A stretch of 64,000 nucleotides of DNA from Kitasatospora sp. NBC_01246. Its GTDB lineage: Bacteria; Actinomycetota; Actinomycetes; Streptomycetales; Streptomycetaceae. This document shows positions 26,485 to 35,432 of the stretch, one piece after another. Location: contig NZ_CP108484.1 of NCBI RefSeq assembly GCF_036226505.1, positions 1,178,001 to 1,242,000 on the forward strand, given 5' to 3'. How positions within the stretch are numbered: the stretch's first letter is position 1; each line of letters starts with the position of its first letter. The notes beneath the pieces are model-generated. The model was given only the letters and a program-made list of their open reading frames with translations. It ran no database searches and was not told where the DNA came from. Position numbers and translations under genes: made by a program.

Positions 26485-27054
26485 TTACTGCTCGGTAAGG
26501 TCCTTCACCAGCTTCTCGAACCGCAGGTCGGGGCGGCGCGGGACGCCGAAACGCTCGTCGCCGTAGGGGAACGGCGAGTAGACGCCGGTGCGGTGGAAGC
26601 CCCGGCGCTCGTACCAGGCGATCAGGTCGGCACGCTGCTCGATCACCGTCATCTCCAGCTCGACGGCGCCCCACTCCCGCGCGACGAACCGCGCGGCCTC
26701 CTCCAGCACGGCCCGCCCGACGCCGCCGCCCTGCCGGCCGGGGCTCACCGAGAACATGCCGAAGTAGGCGGTCGGGCCCCGGCGTTCGAGCTGGCAGCAG
26801 GCGACCAGCTCGCCGGCGCGCTCGACGAGCAGCACCACGCCGTCGGGGTGGGTGACGGCGGCGGTGACGCCCTCGACATCGGTGCGCTGGCCGTCCAGCA
26901 GATCGGCCTCGGTGGTCCAGCCCGCCCGGCTGGCGTCGCCGCGGTAGGCGGACTCGACGAGGGCGAGCAGCGCGGGCACGTCGGCCACGGTCGCGGTACG
27001 GAAGTCGAGGCTGTCCGCCTCGGGCCGGGCGGTGTCCGGGGTGGTCGCGGGCAC
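26485..27054 (-). CDS. GNAT-family N-acetyltransferase
   Basis: The 189-residue protein has a GNAT fold: the acetyl-CoA pyrophosphate loop is SPGRQGGGVGRAVLEEA (Q/RxxGxG/A) and the C-terminal strand pair includes IAWYERRGFHRTG. A GTG at 27054 follows an AGAAGAGGA ribosome site 7 nt away and is preferred to the longer frame. The acceptor amine is unknown. Confidence 0.87.
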   Translation of the reverse strand: MPATTPDTARPEADSLDFRTATVADVPALLALVESAYRGDASRAGWTTEADLLDGQRTDVEGVTAAVTHPDGVVLLVERAGELVACCQLERRGPTAYFGMFSVSPGRQGGGVGRAVLEEAARFVAREWGAVELEMTVIEQRADLIAWYERRGFHRTGVYSPFPYGDERFGVPRRPDLRFEKLVKDLTEQ

Positions 27055-27185
27055 GGTGGTCCTCTTCTCATCGGTAGGGCGGCGGCCGTTCGGGTGCCGA
27101 CTCAGGCATCGTGCCACAACGGCACCGCACCCCCTGGCGGCCGAGGCCGCCGCCGCAGCCCGGCCCCGACGGAGGCGCCCCCGCC

Positions 27186-28613
27186 TCACCCGGGCCCACC
27201 GCGCGTCACGGCGCGCAGGGCGGCCCGGGCCGCGTTGGCACCGCACATGCCGTGCACCCCGGCGCCCGGCGGGGTCGCCGCCGAGCAGAGGTAGACGCCC
27301 GGAATGCCCGTGTCGTACGGGTGCGGCGCGGTTCTCGGACGCAGCACCGTCCGGACCGGGCCGTTGGCGCCGGTGCAGATGTCCCCGCCGACGTCGTTCG
27401 GGTTGCGGCGCTCCAGCTCACCGGGGCCGGTGGCGACGGAAGCGAGGATCCGGTGCCGGAAACCCGGTGCGAACCGCTCGATCCCGGCGACGAGCAGGCC
27501 CTCGACGTCACCCGGGTAGCCGTGCGGCACGTGCGCGTAGGCATGGACGGGGTGGACGTCGCCGGCCGAGCGGCCGGGGTCGGCGAGGTACTGCTGGGCC
27601 ACCACCAGGAACGGGCGCTGCGGCATCCTCCCCCGGGCCACCTCCCCCTCGGCGAACGCCACCTCCTCCAGCGTGCCGCCCACGTGGACGGTGCCGGCCC
27701 GGCGGCAGTCCGCGTTTCGCCACGGGATGCCGCCCGCCACCGCGAAGTCCACCTTGAAGGCCGCCGGCCCGTGCCGGTAGCGCAGGTACGCGCGCCGGAC
27801 GGGGCGCGGCAGGGCGGGCCCGCAGATCGCCGCGGCCGCGCGGGGGGCCACGTCGAGCAGGACGACCGGGCACGGGCGCAGCTCGACCAGCGAGGTCACC
27901 CGCACCCCGGTCTCGATCCGGCCGCCCAGCTCGCGCAGCCGCCCGGCCAGGGCCGCCGTGATCGCGCCCGAGCCGCCCTCGGCGACCGGCCAGCCGCGGT
28001 GGTGCGCGGCGGCGATCAGCAGCAGTCCGGCCGCGGAGGTCAGCGGCCGGTCCAGTGGCTGGAAGCTGTGCGCCGCGGCCCCGGCGAACAGGGCGCGGGC
28101 CCGTTCGGTGTGCCAGCGGCGGGCGAGCACGGTCGCCGGCAGGAGGGCCCGGCTGCCGAACCGAGCGAGCCGCACCGGGTGGGCGGGTACCCGGACGATC
28201 GGGCGCAGGGTGTCCTCGGCCAGCTCGTCGAAGCCTTCCGACAGGTCCCCGAACAGGCGCAGCCAGGCCGCGCCGTCCGGCCCCAGGGCGCGGGCGGTGA
28301 CGCGTACGGACCGTCCGGCGGTGACGGCGTCGCCGCCGTCCAGCGGGTGGGCCAGGTCGACCTCGGGCAGCCGCCAGCGCAGGCCGTGGCGGGCGAGGTC
28401 GGCGGAGCGCAGGAACGGCGAGGCGATCCCGAAGGGGTGCACGGCGGAGCAGTGGTCGTGCAGCACCCCGGGGAGGGTGGCCTCACCACTCCGGGCGCCG
28501 CCGCCGATCTCCGCCGCCGCCTCCAGGACGGTGACGGCGAGGCCGCGTTCGGCCAGGGTGACGGCGGCAGCGAGGCCGTTGGGGCCGGAGCCGACCACGA
28601 TCGCGTCGCTCAT
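27186..28613 (-). CDS. FAD-dependent oxidoreductase, phytoene-desaturase/PYROXD2-like
   Basis: This 475-residue protein opens with the dinucleotide-binding motif IVVGSGPNGLAAAVTLA (GxGxxG) and the following GGGARSGE segment typical of CrtI/PYROXD2-like flavoproteins. The C-terminal FAD contact GVYLCSAATPPGAGVHGMCG is also characteristic. There are no carotenoid genes nearby, so a carotenoid role is not supported. The ATG at 28613 stands 7 nt after GGGAGG and is preferred to the GTG at 28616. It is divergent from the GH25 lysozyme gene. Confidence 0.88.
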   Translation of the reverse strand: MSDAIVVGSGPNGLAAAVTLAERGLAVTVLEAAAEIGGGARSGEATLPGVLHDHCSAVHPFGIASPFLRSADLARHGLRWRLPEVDLAHPLDGGDAVTAGRSVRVTARALGPDGAAWLRLFGDLSEGFDELAEDTLRPIVRVPAHPVRLARFGSRALLPATVLARRWHTERARALFAGAAAHSFQPLDRPLTSAAGLLLIAAAHHRGWPVAEGGSGAITAALAGRLRELGGRIETGVRVTSLVELRPCPVVLLDVAPRAAAAICGPALPRPVRRAYLRYRHGPAAFKVDFAVAGGIPWRNADCRRAGTVHVGGTLEEVAFAEGEVARGRMPQRPFLVVAQQYLADPGRSAGDVHPVHAYAHVPHGYPGDVEGLLVAGIERFAPGFRHRILASVATGPGELERRNPNDVGGDICTGANGPVRTVLRPRTAPHPYDTGIPGVYLCSAATPPGAGVHGMCGANAARAALRAVTRGGPG

Positions 28614-28902
28614 CACCGGGCCTCCCGTCGAGGTGCCGCCGCGCCCTCCGGGTCACGGGACGGCGGTTCGCGAACCCACGATGCCAGCCTGGCGGACTGC
28701 CCGGTCCGGCGCACCCGCTGGCGTAACCGGCGGGCCGGGCCCGACGGTGCCACGGCCACCCGGGGGCCACCCCCACGAGGTGGCCGGACCTCTGGCCACC
28801 CTGGCGGGTACATGGCTACTCTGCTCTCCGTCCGGGTCAACTCCCGGGCACCAGAGGCCTCATGGGCCCTCACCGGACCATGACCGGATCAGAGGAGTGT
28901 TC

Positions 28903-29805
28903 ATGCTCAGCACGTCCCGCTCCGCAGGCCCCACCGGTACCGCCGCACCCTCGAAATCCCGCCGTCTACCGCTCCTGGGCGCACTCGCCGCAGCCGTCGC
29001 ACTGGTCACCGGCGTGACCGCGCCGGCCTACGCGGCCGAGCCCGCGCCCGCCCCGACCACCGGCGGGCAGGCGGACCGCCACCTGCCCGCCCTCCACCCC
29101 GAGCTCGACTTCGCCGGCTCCACCGTGGCCGCCAACGAAGGAAGAGCGAGCACCGCGGGCGTCGCCGCCCTCGCCGCCACCCAGACCCCCGGGCTGGACG
29201 TCTCCAGCTACCAGGGCAACGTCAACTGGGCTTCGGTGAAGGCGAACGGCGCCCGCTTCGGCTACGTCAAGGCCACCGAGGGCACCACCTACACCAATCC
29301 GTACTTCGCCCAGCAGTACAACGGCTCCTACAGCGCCGGCCTGATCCGCGGCGCCTACCACTTCGCCCTGCCGGACCGTTCCTCCGGCTCCGCCCAGGCC
29401 ACCTGGTTCGTCAACCACGGCGGCGGCTGGTCCCGCGACGGCAGGACCCTGCCGCCCGCCCTCGACATCGAGTACAACCCCTACGGCGCCACCTGCTACG
29501 GCCTCGGCCAGAGCGCCATGGTCAGCTGGATCCGCTCCTTCAGCGACACCGTCCACGCCCGCACCGGCCGCTACCCGACGATCTACACCACCACCAACTG
29601 GTGGTCCCAGTGCACCGGAAACAACGGCGGCTTCGGCACCACCAACCCGCTCTGGCTCGCCCGCTACGGCTCCACCGTCGGCACCCTCCCGAACGGCTGG
29701 GGCTACCAGACCTTCTGGCAGTACGCCGACTCCGGCACGTTCCCCGGCGACCAGAACCTCTTCAACGGCGCCTACGACCGCCTCCAGGCCCTCGCCAACG
29801 GCTGA
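28903..29805 (+). CDS. secreted GH25 lysozyme (N-acetylmuramidase)
   Basis: A 300-residue secreted enzyme that cleaves the muramic acid-glucosamine bond in peptidoglycan. The signal peptide (about 1-45, ending PAYAAEP) is followed by a ~50-residue linker and the GH25 domain. Active-site residues fit the family: D99 in GLDVSSYQG and the D188-x-E190 pair in ALDIEYNP; the terminal FWQYADSG motif is also present. The AGAGGAG ribosome site precedes the ATG. It may act in cell-wall turnover or on competitors. Confidence 0.95.
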   Translation: MLSTSRSAGPTGTAAPSKSRRLPLLGALAAAVALVTGVTAPAYAAEPAPAPTTGGQADRHLPALHPELDFAGSTVAANEGRASTAGVAALAATQTPGLDVSSYQGNVNWASVKANGARFGYVKATEGTTYTNPYFAQQYNGSYSAGLIRGAYHFALPDRSSGSAQATWFVNHGGGWSRDGRTLPPALDIEYNPYGATCYGLGQSAMVSWIRSFSDTVHARTGRYPTIYTTTNWWSQCTGNNGGFGTTNPLWLARYGSTVGTLPNGWGYQTFWQYADSGTFPGDQNLFNGAYDRLQALANG

Positions 29806-29821
29806 CCCACCGCGCCCCACC

Positions 29822-29857
29822 GCGGGCTCCCGCCACTTCACCGCGGCGGGAGCCCGC
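29822..29857 (+). terminator. terminator of the GH25 gene
   Basis: A perfect 13-bp stem (29822-29834 and 29845-29857, arm GCGGGCTCCCGCC) with a 10-nt loop starts 17 bp after the stop codon. Confidence 0.85.
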
Positions 29858-29986
29858 TGACCCTCCCGGGCGGTTCCCTCTGATTTCTCCCCCACCCCAC
29901 ATGAACCGGGCGAGGCGGGGCAGTCGGGGTGGCGAGCGCCGCCGGGGCATTCCCGGCGCAGCACACCGTGCGGAAGGGAGAGAGTC

Positions 29987-30358
29987 GTGAGCAACGACGT
30001 CAACATCTGGGAGTTCCGCTCCACCTCCGGCTACGTCACCGGGTCCGACCTCGTCGACTTCCGGGTGGAGGCCGTGGACGGCCACATCGGCAAGATCGAC
30101 AAGCTGTCCGAGCAGGCCGACGCCCGGTACCTGGTGGTCGACACCGGGCCGTGGATCTTCGGCAAGCACGTCCTGCTGCCCGCCGGCACCGTGGTCCAGG
30201 TCGACTTCGAGGAGCGCAAGGCGTACGTCGACCGGACGAAGGACGAGATCAAGAACGGGCCGGAGTTCGACCGGGACCGACACGACCACGACGACACCGA
30301 CTACCAGGAGAAGTACGCCGGGTACTACGGTCCCTTCTACGGCGGACCGGCGATCTGA
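29987..30358 (+). CDS. PRC-barrel domain protein (first of a tandem pair)
   Basis: The 123-residue protein has one PRC-barrel (about 20-85): FRVEAVDGHIGKIDKLSE then DARYLVVDTGPWIFGKHVLL. PRC-barrels are small beta folds found in photosynthetic reaction centres and ribosome-maturation factors; in streptomycetes stand-alone copies are frequent and of unknown role. The C-terminal tail (RDRHDHDDTDYQEKYAGYYG) is His/Asp/Tyr-rich and may bind metal. A GTG start follows GGAAGGGAGAG. It is a paralogue of the next gene. Confidence 0.88.
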   Translation: MSNDVNIWEFRSTSGYVTGSDLVDFRVEAVDGHIGKIDKLSEQADARYLVVDTGPWIFGKHVLLPAGTVVQVDFEERKAYVDRTKDEIKNGPEFDRDRHDHDDTDYQEKYAGYYGPFYGGPAI

Positions 30359-30417
30359 CCCGCCCGCCCGTACCCGCGGGTTGACCCGGCCGCGAAGCCC
30401 GGCCGGCACGGACGAGC

Positions 30418-30456
30418 CCGGGCGGCCGCCCCCGACACCAGGGGGCGGCCGCCCGG
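30418..30456 (+). terminator. 16-bp hairpin between the two PRC-barrel genes
   Basis: The perfect inverted repeat 30418-30433/30441-30456 (core GGGCGGCCGCCCCC) with loop GACACCA ends only 20 bp before the second PRC-barrel start. There is little room for a promoter after it, so it may act as an attenuator or processing site as well as a terminator. Confidence 0.75.
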
Positions 30457-30476
30457 CTGTACAAGGGGAGGCAGGA

Positions 30477-30749
30477 ATGGCGGAGATCCTCGGGGCGGAC
30501 GGGCACACCGTGGACCTGACGGGCTACCGGGTCGAGGGGCCCGACGGGAAGATCGGCCGGGTGGACCGGCACTCGGACTACGTCGACGAGCGGCACCTGG
30601 TCGTCGACACCGGCTTCTGGGTGTTCGGCCGGGAGGTGATGGTCCCGATGAGCGCGGTCACCGCCGTCGACGAGGACCGCCACACCGTGCTGCTCTCCCT
30701 CTCGCACGCCGAGATCGACCGCCTCTACCGCACCGAGACCTCCGGCTGA
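30477..30749 (+). CDS. PRC-barrel domain protein (second of a tandem pair)
   Basis: A 90-residue protein that is almost only a PRC-barrel: YRVEGPDGKIGRVDRHSD, then ERHLVVDTGFWVFGREVMVP. It aligns along its length with the preceding protein (shared VDTG-W-FG core), which shows a tandem duplication. It lacks the His/Tyr-rich tail of the first copy. The ribosome site AAGGGGAGG lies just after a strong hairpin. Confidence 0.87.
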   Translation: MAEILGADGHTVDLTGYRVEGPDGKIGRVDRHSDYVDERHLVVDTGFWVFGREVMVPMSAVTAVDEDRHTVLLSLSHAEIDRLYRTETSG

Positions 30750-30934
30750 CCCGGCCGGCGGGCCCGGGGCCCAGGGCGGGCGGCGGCGCTCCCCCGAACA
30801 GGGGCGGCCCGAGCGGGGGATCTCCCGGGGGCACGGCGGCGCAGCACCGGGGGCGGGCCACCGGGCGTGCTCTGCTGGCGGCAGGACCGCGAGGTCCGTC
30901 CCCGCCACACTCCCGACCGTTCGAGGAGAACCCC

Positions 30935-31891
30935 ATGCCCCGCCGCCTCGCCGGACTGCTCGGCACGGCCACGGCCGCCTCCGCCGCCCTCGCCCTGCTG
31001 GCCGCCACCCCGGCCGTCGCCGTGGCGCCGCCGCTCACCGCGCCCCGGATCATCGCCCACTTCGACCTGGCCCAGGGCCTCCAGCCGGAGAACATCGCCC
31101 TCGAACCGGACGGCTCCGCCGACCTCACCTTCTCCTTCGCCCGCGCGATCGGCCGCGTCGACCCCGACGGGAACCTCACCCTCCTCGCCACCCTGCCCGC
31201 CCCCGCGGACCCGAACACCCCGGTGCTCGGCGCCGCCGTCGTCAGCGGTATCGCCCGCGCCCACGACGGCACCCTCTACTTCGGGTACGCCACCGGCACC
31301 GCCGATCTGACCGGGATCTGGCGGCTCTGCCCCGGCGGCGCACCCGAGCGGATCTCCGCCTTCCCGGCGGACAGCCTCCCCAACGGCCTCGCCCTCGACG
31401 AGCGCGCGGGCCTCCTCTACTCGGCCGACTCGGCGCTCGGCGTGATCCGCACCGCCCCCGTGGCAGGCGGCGACCCGACGGTCTGGTCCGACGACGCGCG
31501 GCTCAGGCCCACCGCGGCCTTCGGCGCCAACGGCCTCAAGCTCCACCACCACGCCGTCTGGGTCGGCAACACCGACACCGGCACCCTTCTGCGCATCCCG
31601 CTCGGCCGGAACGGGACCGCGGGCCCGGCCGAGGTCCGCGCGACCGGTCTCCCCGGGCTGGACGACTTCGACTTCGCGGGGCACGGCGACGACGTGATCG
31701 CGGCCCTCAACAGCGGCAGTGAGGCCGCCCACATCGCGGCGGACGGGACTCATCACACCGTCCTCACCGGTGCGGACGGCCTCTCCAACCCCACCTCGGT
31801 GGCCGTCCGCGGGGACACCGTCTACGTCCCGAGCGCGGCGTACTTCACCCGGACCGACCCGAACCTGCTGCTCGCCACGGTGGAACGGTAG
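30935..31891 (+). CDS. secreted SMP-30/gluconolactonase-like beta-propeller protein
   Basis: This 318-residue protein has a Sec signal (about 1-30, ending PAVAVAPP) and repeats of the six-bladed propeller type: QPENIALEPDGSADLTFS, PNGLALDERAGLLYSADS and NPTSVAVRGDTVYVPSAA. The last resemble metal-binding strands of SMP-30/NHL propellers. The usual catalytic Glu/Asn/Asp set of true lactonases cannot be confirmed. The ATG follows CGAGGAGAAC. It could bind a sugar lactone or act as a structural scaffold. Confidence 0.78.
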   Translation: MPRRLAGLLGTATAASAALALLAATPAVAVAPPLTAPRIIAHFDLAQGLQPENIALEPDGSADLTFSFARAIGRVDPDGNLTLLATLPAPADPNTPVLGAAVVSGIARAHDGTLYFGYATGTADLTGIWRLCPGGAPERISAFPADSLPNGLALDERAGLLYSADSALGVIRTAPVAGGDPTVWSDDARLRPTAAFGANGLKLHHHAVWVGNTDTGTLLRIPLGRNGTAGPAEVRATGLPGLDDFDFAGHGDDVIAALNSGSEAAHIAADGTHHTVLTGADGLSNPTSVAVRGDTVYVPSAAYFTRTDPNLLLATVER

Positions 31892-32073
31892 CGGTCGGCC
31901 GGCGGCCCGGACAGGCCCGGGCACGCCCCGCACGGACCCCGCACGGACCCCGCACAGCACCGCCGGAAGACGGCTCAGCCGGGAGACGGCTCACCCGGAA
32001 GTAGCTCGCGCGGGGGATGCCGATCGTCTCCGGGGAGGACGCCTCCTCGCCCCTGCCGCGCCACGGTGGAGCC

Positions 32074-32760
32074 ATGACGATCAAGCACTGCGGGCCCGGC
32101 CCGACCCGGCCGGACCTGCGTCGGACGCCCCTACCGACCCCGGGCGGGAGGCCGGCCACCGGCCGGCGGCCCACCCCGGGCGGGAGGCCGGCCACCGGCC
32201 GGCGGCCCACCCCGGACGGGTGGCCCGGGGCGGTCGCCGCGGCATGGGGGCTGCTGTTCGCGGTACCCAGCTTCGTCTGGGCTGCGGGCAGCACCCTCGG
32301 TGCCCGGTCGACGGTGTCGCCGTCCCTGCTGAAGCTGGCCGACGACCGGGTCACCTGGTTCGTGGCCGTCCTGTGGGTGACCGGATTCCTGAAGCTCTTC
32401 GGGGCGCTGGTGGGCGTCGGCCTGACCCGCCGGCGCGGCGGGCGGACCAGCCGCCCCCTGGTGCTCTGCGGCGGCGGAGCGGCGGTGCTGCTCCTCTGGC
32501 ACGGCGCTCTGTTCGTGGGCCACGGCGTGCTGGTGGAGGCCGGGGCGCTCACTCCCGCACCCGACCTGGTCGGGCTGACCCGCTGGTACCTCTACCTGTG
32601 GGGGCCGTGGTTCGTCGGCGGAGGCCTGGCCTTCGCCGCCGCCACCACCCGGTACGTCCGCCGCCACGAGGACCGGCGCGGGCTGCGGCGCTTCGGCGCC
32701 GCGGGGGCGCTGGGCGCGTTGCTCCTGTCGTTGGCGTCGACCGTCACCGGGATCGGATGA
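32074..32760 (+). CDS. four-helix membrane protein, DUF3995-like
   Basis: The 228-residue protein has a low-complexity N-terminus followed by about four transmembrane helices (WPGAVAAAWGLLFAVPSFVW, then VTWFVAVLWVTGFLKLFGAL, PLVLCGGGAAVLLLWHGALF and FGAAGALGALLLSLAST). The arrangement and the SFVWAAGSTLG motif resemble DUF3995 proteins of actinobacteria, from memory. Residues about 22-49 contain the repeat TPGGRPATGRRP twice plus a partial third. The start at 32074 has GGTGGA upstream. Function unknown. Confidence 0.75.
   Translation: MTIKHCGPGPTRPDLRRTPLPTPGGRPATGRRPTPGGRPATGRRPTPDGWPGAVAAAWGLLFAVPSFVWAAGSTLGARSTVSPSLLKLADDRVTWFVAVLWVTGFLKLFGALVGVGLTRRRGGRTSRPLVLCGGGAAVLLLWHGALFVGHGVLVEAGALTPAPDLVGLTRWYLYLWGPWFVGGGLAFAAATTRYVRRHEDRRGLRRFGAAGALGALLLSLASTVTGIG
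32137..32220 (+). repeat. 36-bp coding tandem repeat, 2.3 copies
   Basis: Two identical 36-bp units (32137-32172, 32173-32208, beginning ACCCCGGGCGGGAGG) and a partial third encode the dodecapeptide TPGGRPATGRRP in the cytosolic head of the membrane protein. Confidence 0.95.
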
Positions 32761-32831
32761 CGACCGTCGCGCGCCCACCGGCCACGCGACGGTCCACGAC
32801 TGCTCGGCGGGGGCGAGCCCCCGCCCGCCGG

Positions 32832-34280
32832 TCACAGCAGGCGCTTGATGTCGCCGCGCGCCCGGTAGAACCCGCCGTTGCCCGACTCCAGCACCTCCGC
32901 CACCACGTAGCGGGCCCCCGGCACCCGGATGTCCTTGGGGAACTGCACCCGGCGGTTCCGGTCGAACCCGGCCGACACCACCCGCACCCGCACCCGGGTG
33001 CCCTCCTGGACGCACTCCACCTCGATGCCCCCGGCCGCACCGGCCGAGCCGGCCACCACCACCTCCAGCTCGGTGCCCGCCACCGCCGCCTGCCACCCGC
33101 TGCCGTCCACCTCGGCGGCCTGCGGCACCTGGCCGCCCTCGGCCGCCTGGACCGCCTGCTCGCTCGCGTCCAGGCAGGCCAGCGAGCCGTCGGTGGTCAC
33201 GATGTAGAGCCGGCCGTCGCGGTACTGCATGCTGTAGGCCGAACCGCAGCCCGTGCCGAGCTTCCACAGGCGGGTGCCGTCCGCGGCGAAGCAGTAGACC
33301 GAGGAGTGGTTGTCCCCGGCGAAGACGTACCGGCCGTCGGGCGAGGACGCGCAGGAGAACACCGCGGCGTCGCAGCGGTAGCGGGCGGCCTCGGAGCCGT
33401 CCGTCTTGCGCAGCCGGTGCACCCAGCCGCGCGAGGTGCCGGCGAACACCTCGTCGCGCTCCTGCCAGCCGAACAGCACCTCGCCCTCGGTCGGCGTGTG
33501 CCAGACCGGGTCGCCGCTGCGGGCCGCGTAGCGGGCGACGCCGCGCGAGTGACCGTGGAAGACGCCGTCGTCGTCGCAGCGCACCATCCAGCCGTCGGAG
33601 CCGGTGGCCTTGCGACGCCACTGGAACTCGTCCTCGTGGTCGACGGTGGTGATGCCGCCGCGCGCGTCGGCCACGCCGAGCACCCCGTCGTGGATGTCCA
33701 GCCAGTAGATGTCCACGTCCTCGGCGATCTCGTACGCCACCCGCGGCACCTTGCCGCCCAGGTCGTACACCTTGCCGTCGTCGCACCCGGCGTAGATCCA
33801 CCAGTCGTCGGCCACGATGCACTTGACCCCGTCCGGCAGCCCGTACCGGCCGGTGACCCGCCCGTCGTGGGTGAGGATGTAGACGTCGCCGCGCTCGTTG
33901 CCGACCCAGGCGTGCTCCTCCCCGACGAAGATCCCGAACGCCGCGGCGCCCGAGCTGAAGCGCCACAGGACCGGCGCCTGACGGGCCGTCGACCCGCTGC
34001 TGACGATCGCCCGGCGGGTGACCGCCCGTCGCTGCCGCACCCCGCGCACCGCCGGGGCATAGCCCTTGCGGACCTTCTCCCCCAGCTTCTTCGCCGCGGC
34101 GGCGGCCGCCTTCTCCACCGTCGGGTAGGAGGTGCTCTTCTCCTGGCCGCTCTCACCGATCCGCCCGTACCTGACCGTCACGACCACGCCGGCGATCCGG
34201 ACCTCGTAAAACTTGTGCGCGCTGCCCGCGTCCTCGGACAGCTCCAGATAGGTGACCTGCTCGTCGGCGGCGACTGGCAT
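32832..34280 (-). CDS. WGR-domain protein fused to a beta-propeller
   Basis: This 482-residue protein starts with a WGR domain (about 8-75: YLELSEDAGSAHKFYEVRIA, then VRYGRIGESGQ), the module that in PARPs and bacterial MolR-type proteins binds DNA ends or partners. A Lys/Arg linker leads to a PQQ/WD-like beta-propeller (about 105-385) with repeated units such as WVGNERGDVYILTHDG and IYAGCDDGKVYDLGG. The C-terminus holds a small beta domain (about 400-480). No signal peptide, so it is cytosolic. It lies next to a MoxR/VWA module. The start at 34280 has AAAGGGG upstream. Confidence 0.85.
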   Translation of the reverse strand: MPVAADEQVTYLELSEDAGSAHKFYEVRIAGVVVTVRYGRIGESGQEKSTSYPTVEKAAAAAAKKLGEKVRKGYAPAVRGVRQRRAVTRRAIVSSGSTARQAPVLWRFSSGAAAFGIFVGEEHAWVGNERGDVYILTHDGRVTGRYGLPDGVKCIVADDWWIYAGCDDGKVYDLGGKVPRVAYEIAEDVDIYWLDIHDGVLGVADARGGITTVDHEDEFQWRRKATGSDGWMVRCDDDGVFHGHSRGVARYAARSGDPVWHTPTEGEVLFGWQERDEVFAGTSRGWVHRLRKTDGSEAARYRCDAAVFSCASSPDGRYVFAGDNHSSVYCFAADGTRLWKLGTGCGSAYSMQYRDGRLYIVTTDGSLACLDASEQAVQAAEGGQVPQAAEVDGSGWQAAVAGTELEVVVAGSAGAAGGIEVECVQEGTRVRVRVVSAGFDRNRRVQFPKDIRVPGARYVVAEVLESGNGGFYRARGDIKRLL

Positions 34281-34461
34281 GGCAAGGGCCCCTTTCGGGC
34301 GACGTCGGAAGCGTCGTCGCACGGGCCGTACCCGCCGACACCGCACAAGCTAGCCATTGCCACCGACAACCCGACGGGCACCCCCACCGACGGCCGCACG
34401 GCCGCGCTCCCCGGGCGGCGGCCGTACCGACGGACGGCCACCGCCCGGGTCGTCCGGCGGC

Positions 34462-34728
34462 TCAGCCCAGCCGGGCGGCCAGCCGGCGCAGGGCCGAGGA
34501 GAGGGCGGACGGCCGGGTCGACGAGCGGGCCGACGGCCGGCGCCGCGCCCGGTCGGTGTCGCACGCGGTCGGACCGCCGCCGAACTCCTTCGCAACGGAA
34601 GGCAGTTGCTCGGCGGACGAGGCGGACGGGGCGGTCGCTGCCGGCGTGGCGGGCAGGGAAGGCGTGGTGGTGCGGCAGGCCTCGGCGCGCACCAGCGCGC
34701 CCATGGCGGTGTAGACGTCGAAGGGCAT
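34462..34728 (-). CDS. small Ala/Arg/Ser-rich protein, unrecognised
   Basis: An 88-residue protein with a good ribosome site (AGGAGA) before the ATG. The N-terminus MPFDVYTAMGALVRAEACRT looks ordered and helical; the C-terminus is Arg/Ser-rich and basic. No family was recognised. It lies between the WGR-propeller and the following small exported protein, on the same strand. Confidence 0.5.
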   Translation of the reverse strand: MPFDVYTAMGALVRAEACRTTTPSLPATPAATAPSASSAEQLPSVAKEFGGGPTACDTDRARRRPSARSSTRPSALSSALRRLAARLG

Positions 34729-34815
34729 GGTGGATCTCCTGCGGTGTGAACCCGACGGTGGACACGGCGGGACCGCGCGGGGGCCCAGGACCCCCGAGCA
34801 CGGCCCCGGGGCCGG

Positions 34816-35232
34816 TCAGCAGCGCAGGACGGTCCCTCGCCCGGCCCCGTCGGGGCGGGCGGGATCGGTGCCGGGGCGGCCCGCCGCGCGACCGGGCGGG
34901 GCACCGGCCACGAGGCCGGCCACCGTCCGTGGCGCCGGGGGCAGCAGGCCCGGCAGCGGAGCCCGGGTGTGCTGGCCCGCCCGGTGGGTGGAGGCGGTGC
35001 CCGAGGTGCTCCCGTGGTCGCGCCGGCGTTCGCCGGGCTCGGGGCAGGTGTCCGGGTCGAGCGGCACGGCGGGCGCGGCGGGCGTCTCCTGGACCGTCAC
35101 ACAGCGGTCCAGGGCGAGGCGGTGGAGGGAGTCGACGGTCCCGGCCCCGGTCAGCAGGGCGAGGACGGCGGCCAGCAGGACCGCGAGCGCGCAGCGGGTC
35201 GCGACGTCACCGTGCCGAACCGTACGCCCCAT
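34816..35232 (-). CDS. small exported or membrane-anchored protein, unrecognised
   Basis: A 138-residue protein with one hydrophobic N-terminal segment (CALAVLLAAVLALLTGAGTV, about 14-33) that may be a signal peptide or anchor. The mature part has three cysteines (CVTVQ, DPDTCPEPG and the C-terminal RC) and is otherwise disordered. The GAAGGG ribosome site supports the start at 35232. No domain was recognised. Confidence 0.55.
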   Translation of the reverse strand: MGRTVRHGDVATRCALAVLLAAVLALLTGAGTVDSLHRLALDRCVTVQETPAAPAVPLDPDTCPEPGERRRDHGSTSGTASTHRAGQHTRAPLPGLLPPAPRTVAGLVAGAPPGRAAGRPGTDPARPDGAGRGTVLRC

Positions 35233-35432
35233 CCGCGCCCTTCCGAACGACCCCCGTCGTCCAGCTAACCGCCGCCTCCGCCCGACACCCGCCCGCCCCA
35301 CCCGATGGAGTGAAGGACTTCACTCACCCGGCGGATCCGGAAGGCGGGCGGGGCGCGAACCCGGCGGCGGACGGATCGGTCGGCGGCGGACGGACCGGCC
35401 CGGGAGTGCCGGAGGCGTCGGACCGCGCGTGC

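Noticed and set aside
27186..28613. Carotenoid biosynthesis gene (phytoene desaturase)
   Set aside because: The fold is shared with PYROXD2-like oxidoreductases and no crtB, crtE or lycopene cyclase gene is present.
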